In this document: positions 1 through 9,544 of the stretch, one piece after another
How positions within the stretch are numbered: the stretch's first letter is position 1
Layout: the number at the start of each line of letters is the position of its first letter
Source of the DNA: Tepidibacillus_B infernus
GTDB lineage: Bacteria > Bacillota > Bacilli > Tepidibacillales > Tepidibacillaceae
DNA: 64,000 bases
NCBI RefSeq assembly: GCF_048898065.1
Contig: NZ_JBLWFI010000001.1
Span: 186,001 to 250,000 of the forward strand
Direction of reading: 5' to 3'
Translations under genes and position numbers: made by a program
Notes under the pieces: model-generated
The model's database searches: none
What the model was told of the DNA's origin: nothing
What the model saw: only the letters and a program-made list of their open reading frames with translations

Positions 1-2
1 AT

Positions 3-434
3 GAAATTCCGACATATAAAAGTGAGATTCATGCTAGGGTTATTTTAGGGCCACACCTTAATTATTTTACTGAAGAAGGAATTCAGATCTTTTTAACCCA
101 AACTTTTGAAATTTCATCTCAATCGGATCGAATGGGATACCGTTTAAATGGTCCCCAAATTACACATCTTTCTACTGCTGATATTATTTCAGATGCTATC
201 CCCTTTGGCGGAATTCAGGTTCCATCAAACGGTCATCCAATCGTTTTAATGGCAGACCGACAAACAACAGGTGGATATACTAGAATTGCTACCGTTATTT
301 CAGTTGATTTACCTTTATTAGCGCAAGCATTACCAGGCCATACCATTCGTTTTTCAAGTATTTCTGTAGAAGAAGCCCAGGTTTTATATAAAAAAAGAGA
401 GAATTTGTTTTATACTCTATCATTACTAGCTTAA
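3..434 (+). CDS. pxpC: 5-oxoprolinase subunit C (PxpC/KipA family), 3' part
   Basis: The reading frame is open from the left edge and ends at TAA 432-434, so the 5' part lies outside the window. The visible residues include VILGPHLNYFTEEGIQ, SDRMGYRLNGP and ADRQTTGGYTRIATVI, which are hallmarks of the C-terminal half of the biotin-dependent carboxyltransferase-like family (KipA, PxpC, allophanate hydrolase subunit 2). PxpC works with PxpA and PxpB in ATP-dependent cleavage of 5-oxoproline to glutamate in the cytoplasm. The pxpA/pxpB partners would have to lie to the left. An ATG at 132 is internal and not the start. A terminator-like hairpin follows. Family assignment is firm; the exact role (oxoprolinase or KipA-like regulator) is inferred. 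Confidence 0.85.
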   Translation, partial: EIPTYKSEIHARVILGPHLNYFTEEGIQIFLTQTFEISSQSDRMGYRLNGPQITHLSTADIISDAIPFGGIQVPSNGHPIVLMADRQTTGGYTRIATVISVDLPLLAQALPGHTIRFSSISVEEAQVLYKKRENLFYTLSLLA

Positions 435-570
435 ATTTTAAAAAAAACACTAACCGTAAAAACAATACCTATAAAAAAAGCTCTTCACCATAGAAAAGCA
501 AGAATGGAGCAATTTCAAAAAAATAATCGCAAAAAGGTTTTTATAATAGGTAAAAAGTGAAATTAGTAAA

Positions 571-605
571 AACATCCCTCTTGGAATAATGGGGATGTTT
601 TTTTA
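571..605 (+). terminator. Rho-independent terminator
   Basis: AACATCCC at 571-578 pairs with GGGATGTT at 592-599 and is followed by a run of T (598-604). It separates the pxpC transcript from the downstream jet operon. No other gene is visible in 435-658. Confidence 0.7.
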
Positions 606-658
606 TGTTTGTTTGATATACTGTAACTGAGAAAATTTTTAAAAATGTGAGGAAATCT

Positions 659-2170
659 ATGAATGATCAAATGTTAAGAGCGATATCAGAGGTTACCTAT
701 TTAACGACAGATAATGCATGGCGATACCGTTCAATCCTACGTTATTTTTATCAACAGCATGAACGATTACGTCATTATCTATTCCCAGAGGAAATCTATG
801 AATATTTGAAACAAAACTTTCACTTTCAAGAATATACAGAAGAACAATTACAAAATGACTTGAACCAATTAGTTCAGTGGAAAAATATCATTCCCCGTCA
901 AGAGACAGGAAGAGTTAATTCAATTGAGGATTTTAAGAAAAAGAAGTTTCGCTATCAGGCGACTCCCTACACCATTGAAATTGAACGGATGGTTCAAGGG
1001 TTAGAGAAATTAGGGGATTCTTTCGGTGGATCATTGGAAAAGACCTTATTTGATCGATTGCTTGAATCCTTATATCAACTCACTGCTTATCACGAAAATC
1101 CCTTTCATAAAGGCAAACGTGAATATGATGTGGACAAGCTAGATAATGAGGCATTATATCGTTTGTGGGAAGATATGTTTGATCAATTTCGGAAAATGGC
1201 GGAAAACGCTACAGATTATATTGCCTATCTTAAAAGTGAGAAGGTTGAAGAGGTCATGATGACTGAAACATTTCTCGCCTTTAAGGATGCTTTAACCGAA
1301 TATCTACGGAATTTTATGTCTGCGTTACAACGGTCTTCCTTTAAAATCGAATCCGTTTTGCATGATACTAAGACTGATTTTATTGAGCATGTGGCTAATC
1401 GTATTGCAACCTATCAACTATCGATTCCTCGTTTAATAAATCTACCAAATGAACAGGATCTAATTCAGCAATCAATTGATCAATGGCAAAGCTTACAAAA
1501 GTGGTTTCTTGGTGAAAATGGTCGTGAAAGTGAACTTTCCTTTTTGCAAAATGAGACGAACGAGACTATTCGACGGATGACTCGATTTGCACAGCGAATC
1601 GGAGAAAGAAGTCAAAATTTCCGTAGTCGCCGAAAGGATTATCTTCATTTAGCGAAATGGTTCGCTGAGATGCAGGATATACAAGAAGCGCATAAACTAT
1701 CGTCTGTTGTCTTTGGTGCTTTTCATACGAGGCATTTTCAAACAGATGGCATAGAGACAGAAGATATCTATTCCGAGGTTTGGGACCAACCCCCTACGAT
1801 CTTTACTTTAAAACCAAGGATTAAACAATACAAGGAAAAAACCAGACCTGGAATCATTGTGAACAAAGAACGAGAGAAAAAAGAGACACTTCAACAATAT
1901 TTGCTAGAAAAAGAGGCAGAACAGAAAATGATGGAACAAATAATGAATCAAGATCGAATTGTACTTAGTCAATTAACGATAGTAGATCCATACGTACGTA
2001 AAACCCTTTTGAATTGGATTGCAAAAGCGATGGGAAATAAAGAACAAATCGGTAAAACAGAAACGGGTAGACGATTTAAATTATTACAATTGAATGATTC
2101 TATGATTCAGCTTGAGTCAGAAGATGGATGGTTAAGAATGCCCAATTATGTTTTCTATTTCATAGATTAG
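659..2170 (+). CDS. jetA: Wadjet anti-plasmid system protein JetA (DUF2397 family)
   Basis: A protein of about 503 residues with the TIGR02677/DUF2397 pattern: an N-terminal segment with TDNAWRYRSILRYFYQQH, then a winged-helix-like region with LNQLVQWKNI and VNSIEDFKKKKFRY. JetA is the kleisin-like subunit that bridges the SMC-like JetC in a plasmid-recognising complex. I start it at ATG 659, because GAGG at 649-652 is well placed for it, whereas the upstream in-frame GTG 647 overlaps that site. It is the first gene of a tight four-gene operon: its stop is 9 bases before the jetB start. The order and family set (DUF2397, DUF2398, SMC-like, DUF2399) match what I recall as Wadjet type II. The subtype number is from memory, the family match is confident. 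Confidence 0.85.
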   Translation: MNDQMLRAISEVTYLTTDNAWRYRSILRYFYQQHERLRHYLFPEEIYEYLKQNFHFQEYTEEQLQNDLNQLVQWKNIIPRQETGRVNSIEDFKKKKFRYQATPYTIEIERMVQGLEKLGDSFGGSLEKTLFDRLLESLYQLTAYHENPFHKGKREYDVDKLDNEALYRLWEDMFDQFRKMAENATDYIAYLKSEKVEEVMMTETFLAFKDALTEYLRNFMSALQRSSFKIESVLHDTKTDFIEHVANRIATYQLSIPRLINLPNEQDLIQQSIDQWQSLQKWFLGENGRESELSFLQNETNETIRRMTRFAQRIGERSQNFRSRRKDYLHLAKWFAEMQDIQEAHKLSSVVFGAFHTRHFQTDGIETEDIYSEVWDQPPTIFTLKPRIKQYKEKTRPGIIVNKEREKKETLQQYLLEKEAEQKMMEQIMNQDRIVLSQLTIVDPYVRKTLLNWIAKAMGNKEQIGKTETGRRFKLLQLNDSMIQLESEDGWLRMPNYVFYFID

Positions 2171-2179
2171 GTGGAAAAA

Positions 2180-3376
2180 ATGGAGAAACAAAATTTGATA
2201 TTTGATGAAGTGGCACAAGAGGTTTTAGAGGATTTATTTGAACAATTTTGGATTCTACGTGAGAAGGATCCAGAGAAATACCAGATGATTCGGGAGAGAG
2301 AACATGCATTAAGGGATTATTTTCAGGAAAAATTTGGTTACCGTTTCATTGTGCATCGCCATTTTGCGAAATTAGAAAAAATTCCAGTTGATCCAGAACC
2401 ATGGATGGGAATTCAAATGTTTATACATCCACGTGATTATGCCTTGTTTGCATGTGTATTAGCCTTTTTAGAGGGGAAAGCCGTTGATGAGCAATTTCTA
2501 TTAATGGAAATTGTCGAAGACCTGTTAAGTATTTATCCAAGAGAGGAAGGAATCGATTGGACCAATTATGAACATCGTAAGTCTCTTGTTCGTGTACTCA
2601 AGTTTTCTGAAGAGATAGGAATTGTAAAGGCTGTAGATGGAGATATTGAAGGTTTCTCGCAAACAGAAAACCATGAAGTACTTTATGAAGTTCCGCTCAT
2701 CTCTCGTTATTTTATGCGATCCTATCCAAAGGACCTATTTCAGTTTGAGTCTATGGAAGAGATTTTGAAAGTAGAGTGGATGGGAGAAGAAGCGAATACA
2801 GGAGCGATGAGGAGATATCGAATCTATCGAAAGCTATTCTTGTCACCTGTACTCTACAGTGAAGGAGTACAAGATCCTGACTTTCAATATCTACGGAATT
2901 ATCGGAATCGATTACGGGAAGATATTGAGTCTCATACACCCTTTCAATTGGAATTATATAAAAATACAGCAATGCTCACATTACCTGAACGAAAAGCACG
3001 CTTTCATTTATATCCAGATAATAAGGGAATTATGGACGTTGCTTTGCAATTTTCGAGTATTGTACGGGAACAACAAGTTGAAGATGAGATCCCAATTCAA
3101 TGGGATGGTTCTTTATTATTGACTTGGTTAGATTTTGAACGATGGGTAGGATTTTGCAAAGAAAAATATGGGATAGGTTGGAGCAAGGAACACCGTGAAG
3201 CCTCTATTCAAGAAACCACAATAAAATTATTTCAGCTTTTAGAGGATTGGAAATTGGCTAGAAGAGAATTGGATACAGGGGCAGTCATACTTTTACCAGC
3301 ATTAGTGCGAATGATTGGGCGTTATCCAGATGATTTTAACGGAAATGAGGAGGTAGGAGAAAGTGAAGGGGAATAA
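2180..3376 (+). CDS. jetB: Wadjet protein JetB (DUF2398 / TIGR02678 family)
   Basis: Encodes about 398 residues resembling the DUF2398 family: an acidic helical N-terminus, then REREHALRDYFQEKFGYR and a PRDYALFACVLAFLEG segment typical of the KITE-type winged-helix partner of JetA and JetC. I prefer ATG 2180 because AGGTGG at 2169-2174 gives ideal spacing; the in-frame GTG at 2171 lies within that site. The 3' end overlaps jetC by 14 bases (stop at 3374-3376), implying translational coupling. JetB belongs to the condensin-like complex that detects closed circular plasmid DNA. No truncation or missing region is visible. Confidence 0.82.
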   Translation: MEKQNLIFDEVAQEVLEDLFEQFWILREKDPEKYQMIREREHALRDYFQEKFGYRFIVHRHFAKLEKIPVDPEPWMGIQMFIHPRDYALFACVLAFLEGKAVDEQFLLMEIVEDLLSIYPREEGIDWTNYEHRKSLVRVLKFSEEIGIVKAVDGDIEGFSQTENHEVLYEVPLISRYFMRSYPKDLFQFESMEEILKVEWMGEEANTGAMRRYRIYRKLFLSPVLYSEGVQDPDFQYLRNYRNRLREDIESHTPFQLELYKNTAMLTLPERKARFHLYPDNKGIMDVALQFSSIVREQQVEDEIPIQWDGSLLLTWLDFERWVGFCKEKYGIGWSKEHREASIQETTIKLFQLLEDWKLARRELDTGAVILLPALVRMIGRYPDDFNGNEEVGESEGE

Positions 3377-6300
3377 ATGGCAACTTCATCGTGCAGGTTT
3401 ACTTAATTTTTGGTATTACGACGAGGAAGAGTTTCAATTTTCGGGAGGTAGATTACTTTTAAGAGGAAGTAATGGATCTGGGAAATCCGTCACCATGCAA
3501 AGTTTACTCCCTGTATTATTAGACGGAAAGAAAAGTCCCGACCGTTTAGACCCATTTGGCTCGAAAGCAAGAAAGATGGAGGATTACCTTCTTGGTGAAA
3601 AAGGGATCGTTGATCGCGATGAGAGAACAGGATACTTATATCTTGAATATAAGCGTCAGGATACGGAGCAATACTTGACAACTGGAATTGGCTTACGGGC
3701 TAAAAGACAAAGTAACATGGAATTCTGGGGATTTGTGATCTATGATAACCGCCGAATCGGACAGGATATACTCCTGTATAAGCTAGAAGCTGGAGAGAAG
3801 ATTCCACTGACAAGAAGAGAATTAGAAAATAGATTAGAGAACGGTGGTAAGGTGGTTCGTACACAAAGAGAATATATGGAGTTGGTAAATAAATATATAT
3901 TTGGTTTTGAAACATTAGATGCGTATGATGAATTGATTAAGTTACTCATTCAATTGCGTAGTCCCAAATTATCCAAAGAATTTAAGCCAACTGTCATTTA
4001 TGATATCTTGAATGAATCTTTACCAGCCCTATCTGATGAAGAATTACGTCCATTATCTGATACAATCGAAAATATGGATCAAACCAAGCAACAATTAGAT
4101 CAACTAATTCGAGACCAAAGATCCTTGAAACGCTTATGTAAAGAATATGATCAATATAACCAATTTGTTCTAGTAGAAAAAGCAAATGGCGTATTGGTGG
4201 CTCATCGAGAGCAGGAAAATGTACGCAAAAAGAAAGCAGAATTGCAGCGTAGAATGAGTGAGTTAAAAGCTGAATTGGATTTGCAGAGTAGGAATTTGGA
4301 ACAACTTGAGCGAGAAGAAGAAGTTCTAAAGGATGAAGAAAAGCAATTACGAGATCATGATGTATTTAAAGCTGAAGAGAAAAAACAAGAATTACTAATA
4401 GCAGAAAAACAGATAGAATTCAAAAGAAAGCAAAAGGAACAAACCCTAGAAGAAAAAAAGCGTAAAGAAAGAGAGTTAAAAGATAAAATACGGATAGAAG
4501 CAGAAAAAGAGGAAAAAGCAGATCGCCTGATCCAGGAATCGCTTGAGGAATTGGAGTTTCTGGCGGAAGAGGCAGCCTTTTTCAATCATCAGATTGCCGC
4601 TCCAGAATTTAAACGAAATTACCAAGGGGTTTATCAATTTGATTTATGGAAGAAAGAAGTTCATGATTATCAAGGAAAACTAGATGAAATTCTTAAAATT
4701 CTTAGGGAGCATTCGATCATCAAAAAACGTTATCAAGAATTAGAAAAAGAGTTAGGAGAGGTTAATAAAGATCTTGATGATCAGCGGAGTAATGAACGGA
4801 AATGGGAGCAATATTTTGAAGAGGAGAGAGAGCGTTATTTAGAAGCTTTCCATATATGGCAACAGCAAAATAAACAGCTGGATTTGTCAGATAAGGATGT
4901 GCAAATGGTGGCCTCTCGAATTGGCCAAATCTATGACGAATATCCTTTAGAAGAAATTAAGGCTCCTATTGAAAAACGATATCGTGAAGTCTATCAAGTT
5001 CTCCAAAAAGAGAGCATTCAATTACAACAAAGAATCGAAACAAAGCAAAAAGAAATAGAACAGAAGAAAATAGAATTAAAAGAATGGAAGGAAAAGAAAG
5101 ATCCAGAACCAGAAAGACATTACGAAACAGTAGAAGCTAGACAACAACTTATGAAACAAAATATCCCTCACCTTCCTTTTTACTCGGCGGTAGAGTTTCA
5201 TGACGAGGTGTCAATAACGCAACGAGAACGAATTGAAGCAGCGATTACAGAGATGGGTCTATTGGATGCATTGATTATTCCTGAATCTTATTCAGTAGAA
5301 CTCGTTCATGATCGAATCATTCGGCCAAACCCACAATTTTTTGGCTATACGTTAGCAGATCTTCTTTATCCAACACCGGTTGAGGGAATTGAGGTAACAG
5401 GAAAGGATATTGATCATGTATTAAGAAGTATTGTTATCGATGAAAAGGCTGATTCTCTCATTTCGATTAATGAAGAGGGTCGTTATCAGATTGGACTGAT
5501 TGAAGGACATGCCCCTGATCAGTCACAGGCAATCTATATTGGCAAAGAAGCTCGAAAACAATATCGGTTACAAGTGATTCAACGAATTGAAGAGAAAATC
5601 AGTGCACTAGAAGAAGAGAAAATTCGAATGATACAGGAATCCCAACGATGGGAAATGAAACTTGCAACCTTAGAACGAGAATTTCTAGATTTTCCAGAAG
5701 ATAAGGATGTAAAACATGTTTATGAAGAATTAGTAGAAACTAGACAAAAGATCAAATTACTTGCAGAGGAAGCAAAACGTAAGAATGATCGTGTAAAACA
5801 AGAGCTTGAACAATTACAGAGGATCAAAAATCAATTACGAGAATTAACAGAGGAAATCAGCTTGCCTATTCAGGAAGAAGCATATGAAACGGCAAGAACA
5901 TCAATACTGAATTATCAACAGGAACTACGAGATTTAGAAAGTAATTATAAGGACTATCAACATAGTAAACAAAGCATCTTGCTATATCAACAAAACTTGG
6001 AAGAAATTCAGTTTGATATTGATGAATTAAAAGGAGAATTGAATCAAATTGAAGGAGAGATAAAGAAATATCATCTTCAGTTACAACAAATTGAAGAACG
6101 TTTAGCAGAGTTAGGAGCCGAAGAAATACGGCAACTGATTGAAAATATTGTTCAACGATTAAAGCAAATTCCAATTCAGATCAAAGAATTGATCGCAAAC
6201 ATACAAGATATACGCAATCAAATCAATCATACTGAAGCAGAGATCAACAAAAAGGAATCAGAGGTTTTATTTGCAGAACAGCTCTTTCAAAAATGGTTAA

Positions 6301-7529
6301 CCATTTTCACAGAGGATGATCGATTACAACTGGTGAATGTGATCGAGGATTCGTCTATTCGGTTAGAAGAAGAGCATATTGTGAGTCGTGCTAAACAAGT
6401 CTTAAATCAATATGGTACACTACTCCAAAACCTAGATCGCGAAAAAGTGAATCAACGATTAACAAACGTTTATTATCAAGAACAGAGTGTGCTCGTAGAA
6501 TATCGTCTTACCCAAGATACGATCTTTGAGATCAATGAAGAGATAAGTATTGATGATGAAAACATCATCATGAAATGGGATCAATTAAAACAGAAGGCAA
6601 GACGAATTCAACTGCTTATGGAGTATAATGGTAATCGTGTCAGTCCTTATTATGTTTTAACTCAAATCGATAAAGATATTGAATTGCAAAAAGTAATATT
6701 AAGTGAAAAAGATCGCGAATTATACGAAGAAATTATTTTAAATAGTGTAGGGAGAATCATTCGCGCTAGAATTAATCGGGCAGAACAATGGGTGGAGAAA
6801 ATTAACCGTTTAATGTCTGAAAGGGATACATCAAGTGGGTTGACCTTTTCCATTCGATGGAAACCTAAGACTGCGGATATAGAAGAAGAATTGGATACTA
6901 AAGATTTAGTTGATCTTCTTCGTCTTGATTCTAGACTATTAAAAGCAGAAGATATGAATCGTATCACCACCCATTTTCAATCTAAGATCACTCGTGCCAA
7001 AGAAGTACTTGAAGAAAAAGGTTATGGAGAAACCTTGCACCAAATGATTAAGGAGATGTTGGATTACCGCAAATGGTTTTCATTCACTCTTTATTACAAA
7101 AGGGAAGGAGAACCAAAAAGAGAACTTACAAACAATGTCTTTTATACGTTTAGTGGAGGCGAAAAAGCTATGGCGATGTATATTCCGCTATTTTCTGCAG
7201 CTTATTCTAGGTATCTGGAAGCCCGTGATGACGCACCATATATCATCTCTTTAGATGAAGCCTTTGCAGGTGTGGATGAGAATAATATTCGTGATATGTT
7301 TGATCTAGTAGAGAAACTAGGGTTTAATTATATCTTTAATTCACAAGCCTTATGGGGAGATTATGACACAGTATCTCAATTATCGATCTGTGAATTAGTT
7401 AGACCGAAGAATGCATCTTATGTTACAGTTGTTCGCTACCACTGGGATGGTAGAAGATTGCAACTATTGAAAAGCGAAGGGATTGAAGAAAATCGTCTGG
7501 ATCAAGAAAAGATAAAGTATATGGTGTAA
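3363..7529 (+). CDS. jetC: Wadjet SMC-like ATPase JetC (TIGR02680 type)
   Basis: A 1388-residue MukB/SMC-like ATPase, the motor of the Wadjet complex. The Walker A motif GSNGSGKS lies at residues 35-42. Two long coiled-coil arms rich in Glu, Lys and Gln (about 265-600 and 720-1000) flank a hinge-like globular region near 610-720. The signature FSGGEKA (about 1263-1269) and Walker B SLDEAFAGVDE (about 1296-1306) are at the C-terminus. Length fits the roughly 1350-residue family norm. GTG 3363 is supported by AGGAGG at 3348-3353 and AGGAG just downstream of it. It loops DNA by ATP hydrolysis so that JetD can cut small circular DNA. All ATPase motifs are intact, so it is probably functional. Confidence 0.9.
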   Translation: MKGNKWQLHRAGLLNFWYYDEEEFQFSGGRLLLRGSNGSGKSVTMQSLLPVLLDGKKSPDRLDPFGSKARKMEDYLLGEKGIVDRDERTGYLYLEYKRQDTEQYLTTGIGLRAKRQSNMEFWGFVIYDNRRIGQDILLYKLEAGEKIPLTRRELENRLENGGKVVRTQREYMELVNKYIFGFETLDAYDELIKLLIQLRSPKLSKEFKPTVIYDILNESLPALSDEELRPLSDTIENMDQTKQQLDQLIRDQRSLKRLCKEYDQYNQFVLVEKANGVLVAHREQENVRKKKAELQRRMSELKAELDLQSRNLEQLEREEEVLKDEEKQLRDHDVFKAEEKKQELLIAEKQIEFKRKQKEQTLEEKKRKERELKDKIRIEAEKEEKADRLIQESLEELEFLAEEAAFFNHQIAAPEFKRNYQGVYQFDLWKKEVHDYQGKLDEILKILREHSIIKKRYQELEKELGEVNKDLDDQRSNERKWEQYFEEERERYLEAFHIWQQQNKQLDLSDKDVQMVASRIGQIYDEYPLEEIKAPIEKRYREVYQVLQKESIQLQQRIETKQKEIEQKKIELKEWKEKKDPEPERHYETVEARQQLMKQNIPHLPFYSAVEFHDEVSITQRERIEAAITEMGLLDALIIPESYSVELVHDRIIRPNPQFFGYTLADLLYPTPVEGIEVTGKDIDHVLRSIVIDEKADSLISINEEGRYQIGLIEGHAPDQSQAIYIGKEARKQYRLQVIQRIEEKISALEEEKIRMIQESQRWEMKLATLEREFLDFPEDKDVKHVYEELVETRQKIKLLAEEAKRKNDRVKQELEQLQRIKNQLRELTEEISLPIQEEAYETARTSILNYQQELRDLESNYKDYQHSKQSILLYQQNLEEIQFDIDELKGELNQIEGEIKKYHLQLQQIEERLAELGAEEIRQLIENIVQRLKQIPIQIKELIANIQDIRNQINHTEAEINKKESEVLFAEQLFQKWLTIFTEDDRLQLVNVIEDSSIRLEEEHIVSRAKQVLNQYGTLLQNLDREKVNQRLTNVYYQEQSVLVEYRLTQDTIFEINEEISIDDENIIMKWDQLKQKARRIQLLMEYNGNRVSPYYVLTQIDKDIELQKVILSEKDRELYEEIILNSVGRIIRARINRAEQWVEKINRLMSERDTSSGLTFSIRWKPKTADIEEELDTKDLVDLLRLDSRLLKAEDMNRITTHFQSKITRAKEVLEEKGYGETLHQMIKEMLDYRKWFSFTLYYKREGEPKRELTNNVFYTFSGGEKAMAMYIPLFSAAYSRYLEARDDAPYIISLDEAFAGVDENNIRDMFDLVEKLGFNYIFNSQALWGDYDTVSQLSICELVRPKNASYVTVVRYHWDGRRLQLLKSEGIEENRLDQEKIKYMV

Positions 7530-7555
7530 AAAGAAGTTTAAAGGGGAAGTAATGC

Positions 7556-8926
7556 ATGGATAAGCTAAACCATTTAACCAGTGAAGCGGTAAAATACTTC
7601 AAACAGGAGAAAGGTTTTCAAACACTTTTTCAACTATTGATCAACAAATATAAGAGCCTAGGAAGAATTGGGGGAAAAGTTACCATCGTCAATGTGAATG
7701 AACAGGAAAAAGAGGTACTTTCCTCTTTTTTTCGTAAGGACTTTTCCAAAGAGAAATCAATCTCCATCTCATTTTCACAGTTTGAAAAGGCACTTGAAAG
7801 GACAAAGTTTGCAGGAATTGATGTTAAGGATTTATTAGATGGTTACATTGGACATCCAATCATTTCGCAGGCAGAAGAAAAAGAACGCTATGAACGACTT
7901 AAAGCTAATTTTTTTGAGGAATTTAAACAACGATACAACGACCCACTTGCTCAAGGCTTTCTTCAACATATTCAAGAAAAGGGGAATGGAGTAAGAGGAT
8001 TTCATCTTGCTTATGATAAAGATCGGGATTTATTTAAGAGTCAGTTGGAACAAGTGATAAAAGCCATTTCTATTTTAACGTTTCGTTTAGAGACAGATAC
8101 TAGAACAAAAGACTATATTCGATTGCCTATCTTTGCCTACCAAGTGACACAAGATCCTCATGGTTTTGACCTGGATACAGATCAAGGTCGGTTTCTTATT
8201 GTGGCTTTACAATGGATTCGACAGTTGGAAGACCAAGATTATGAGATGGTAAGTTCGTTGACGGCTGAAGATGTTAGTGAATTGATGCAATATTTTAGAA
8301 TCATTCGCGATGATATATTGAATTTTGTCACTTGCACTGGTATTTTAGGTTTTTGCGATGATGGGACGCCAGAATCGTTATGGTGGGAGGCATTTAAGGG
8401 GAATCATGTTATGAATGTTGCATTAAGGGAATTGATTAAACTCCATTTCTTTATACCCGGTGTTACGTATCATTCAAGAAAAGCCAATGTTGTTTTTGTT
8501 GTTGAAAATTCTGGTGTTTTTTCGGCAATCATCGACCAATTACAATTACAAGAGTCTCCACCAATCATATGCACTCATGGGCAATTTAAACTCGCTACCT
8601 TGATTTTACTAGATTACCTTGTTCAGAATGATGCTATTATTTATTACTCTGGAGATTATGACCCTGAGGGCCTTCAAATGGCTGAGAGATTAAAAAACCG
8701 GTACCCCGAACATGTCCAACTTTGGCATTATGAAGTTGATGAATATATGAAAGCAAAGTCAACCGTTGAATTATCTGATACGCGGCTTAAAAAATTAGAG
8801 ACAATAACACTAAGTGAATTACTACCATTAAAAGAACAAATAAAGATAGAACGTAAAGCAGGGTATCAGGAAAAGTTAATTCCTAAACTAATAGAAGATA
8901 TAGAAAAGATGATGGAAGAGTGTTAA
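7556..8926 (+). CDS. jetD: Wadjet nuclease subunit JetD (DUF3323/DUF2399, Toprim-like)
   Basis: A 456-residue protein. The C-terminal part contains VFVVENSGVF (about 315-325) and YYSGDYDPEGLQMAERL (about 363-380), the acidic E and DxD-type residues of the Toprim fold shared with topoisomerase VI A subunits. The N-terminal part matches the DUF3323 arm of TIGR02679 proteins. JetD is the metal-dependent nuclease that cleaves plasmid DNA trapped by JetABC. It begins 26 bases after jetC with AAGGGG at 7541-7546 before ATG 7556. As the last gene of the operon it is followed by about 320 bases without a clear gene. The catalytic acidic residues look intact. Confidence 0.85.
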   Translation: MDKLNHLTSEAVKYFKQEKGFQTLFQLLINKYKSLGRIGGKVTIVNVNEQEKEVLSSFFRKDFSKEKSISISFSQFEKALERTKFAGIDVKDLLDGYIGHPIISQAEEKERYERLKANFFEEFKQRYNDPLAQGFLQHIQEKGNGVRGFHLAYDKDRDLFKSQLEQVIKAISILTFRLETDTRTKDYIRLPIFAYQVTQDPHGFDLDTDQGRFLIVALQWIRQLEDQDYEMVSSLTAEDVSELMQYFRIIRDDILNFVTCTGILGFCDDGTPESLWWEAFKGNHVMNVALRELIKLHFFIPGVTYHSRKANVVFVVENSGVFSAIIDQLQLQESPPIICTHGQFKLATLILLDYLVQNDAIIYYSGDYDPEGLQMAERLKNRYPEHVQLWHYEVDEYMKAKSTVELSDTRLKKLETITLSELLPLKEQIKIERKAGYQEKLIPKLIEDIEKMMEEC

Positions 8927-9249
8927 TACTAGGGGAAATTTTGTGTGTAGGAAATATTTAAGGAGATACTCAATCGCTTTGATCACATTGAGAACCAACT
9001 GAATGGTTTTGACGTGGAACTAACGTTTTAAGAGGATATTATGAATTTCCTCTCCAAAAATAGTTAACTATTTAGACACAATATTGACATAGACATGACT
9101 AAATTAGAAAGATTATAATTTATAATATACTACACGGGGGTATGGGTATAATTTGTGATGGATTTTTGTTTAGAGAAAATATTGATTTGGACAAATTAAA
9201 AAAGAATTAAAATTGAATTAGGATTTATGGGTTTGAGGGGGTGATATGG
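8927..9249 (+). other. Intergenic region after the jet operon
   Basis: No convincing gene. A 26-codon open stretch without a start codon (8951-9031) reads like protein (KEILNRFDHIENQLNGF) and may be a gene remnant. AGAGGA 9031-9036 can pair with TCCTCT 9048-9053, a weak hairpin that could end the jet transcript. TTGACA occurs at 9084-9089 and TATAAT-like boxes at 9114, 9121 and 9147, so the promoter of the 9250 gene lies here but cannot be fixed. The G-rich box at 9136-9149 is listed separately. Confidence 0.5.
9136..9149 (+). promoter_or_regulatory. Candidate CsoR-type operator upstream of the glutaredoxin-like gene
   Basis: GGGGGTATGGGTAT differs by one base from GGGGGTAGGGGTAT at 9586-9599, just before csoR. 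Known Bacillus CsoR sites are G-tract/TAC-rich boxes of this general look, and the sequence on the left here (TACACGGGGGTATGG) resembles them. The copper link is inferred from similarity and position. Confidence 0.45.
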
Positions 9250-9525
9250 ATGGAAAATATTACATTAGAACTATTTACAAGGCCAACATGAATAGATTGT
9301 CAAGCGGCGAAAGAGTTTCTTTCCCAACACAATATTGACTATGTAGAACATGATCTTAGTATTCATCCTGAAAGGGAGGATCTACTAAAAGAGGTTTCTG
9401 GTACAAGAATTGTTCCTACCTTTGTTTTTCAAAAACCCGGTTTATTTGGCCTTTTTAAAAAGAAAAAAATACTTATTGGTTTTGAAGTGAACGAAAAAGA
9501 AATAAAGAAATTACTTTTAGGATAG
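9250..9525 (+). CDS. Glutaredoxin-like protein with in-frame TGA at the catalytic Cys (candidate selenoprotein)
   Basis: A 91-codon frame starts at ATG 9250 behind a strong GAGGGGGT site (9235-9242) and ends at TAG 9523-9525. It has one internal stop, TGA at 9289-9291, codon 14. The residues around it are LELFTRPT-(TGA)-IDCQAAKEFL. In the glutaredoxin/NrdH family this spot holds the first cysteine of the CxxC redox motif, so the protein would read UxxC. Downstream the fold continues normally: a cis-Pro segment GTRIVPTFVF (about 57-66) and a C-terminal helix. No other disruption is present. Either TGA is decoded as selenocysteine, or it is a recent nonsense mutation. The precise position at the redox residue and the hairpin at 9309-9323 favour selenocysteine, but the selenocysteine machinery is not in this window. 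Confidence 0.65.
9309..9323 (+). promoter_or_regulatory. Candidate bacterial SECIS hairpin
   Basis: GAAAG (9309-9313) pairs perfectly with CTTTC (9319-9323) around a 5-base loop AGTTT. The loop begins 22 bases after the in-frame TGA. Bacterial SECIS elements typically sit roughly 16-37 bases after UGA and have a small loop with a G in its first two positions, as here. ATTGT (9296-9300) can also pair with ACAAT (9329-9333) to extend the structure. The stem is short and AT-rich, so this is suggestive only. Confidence 0.4.
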
Positions 9526-9544
9526 ATTTTCCATTTGAGTTAAC

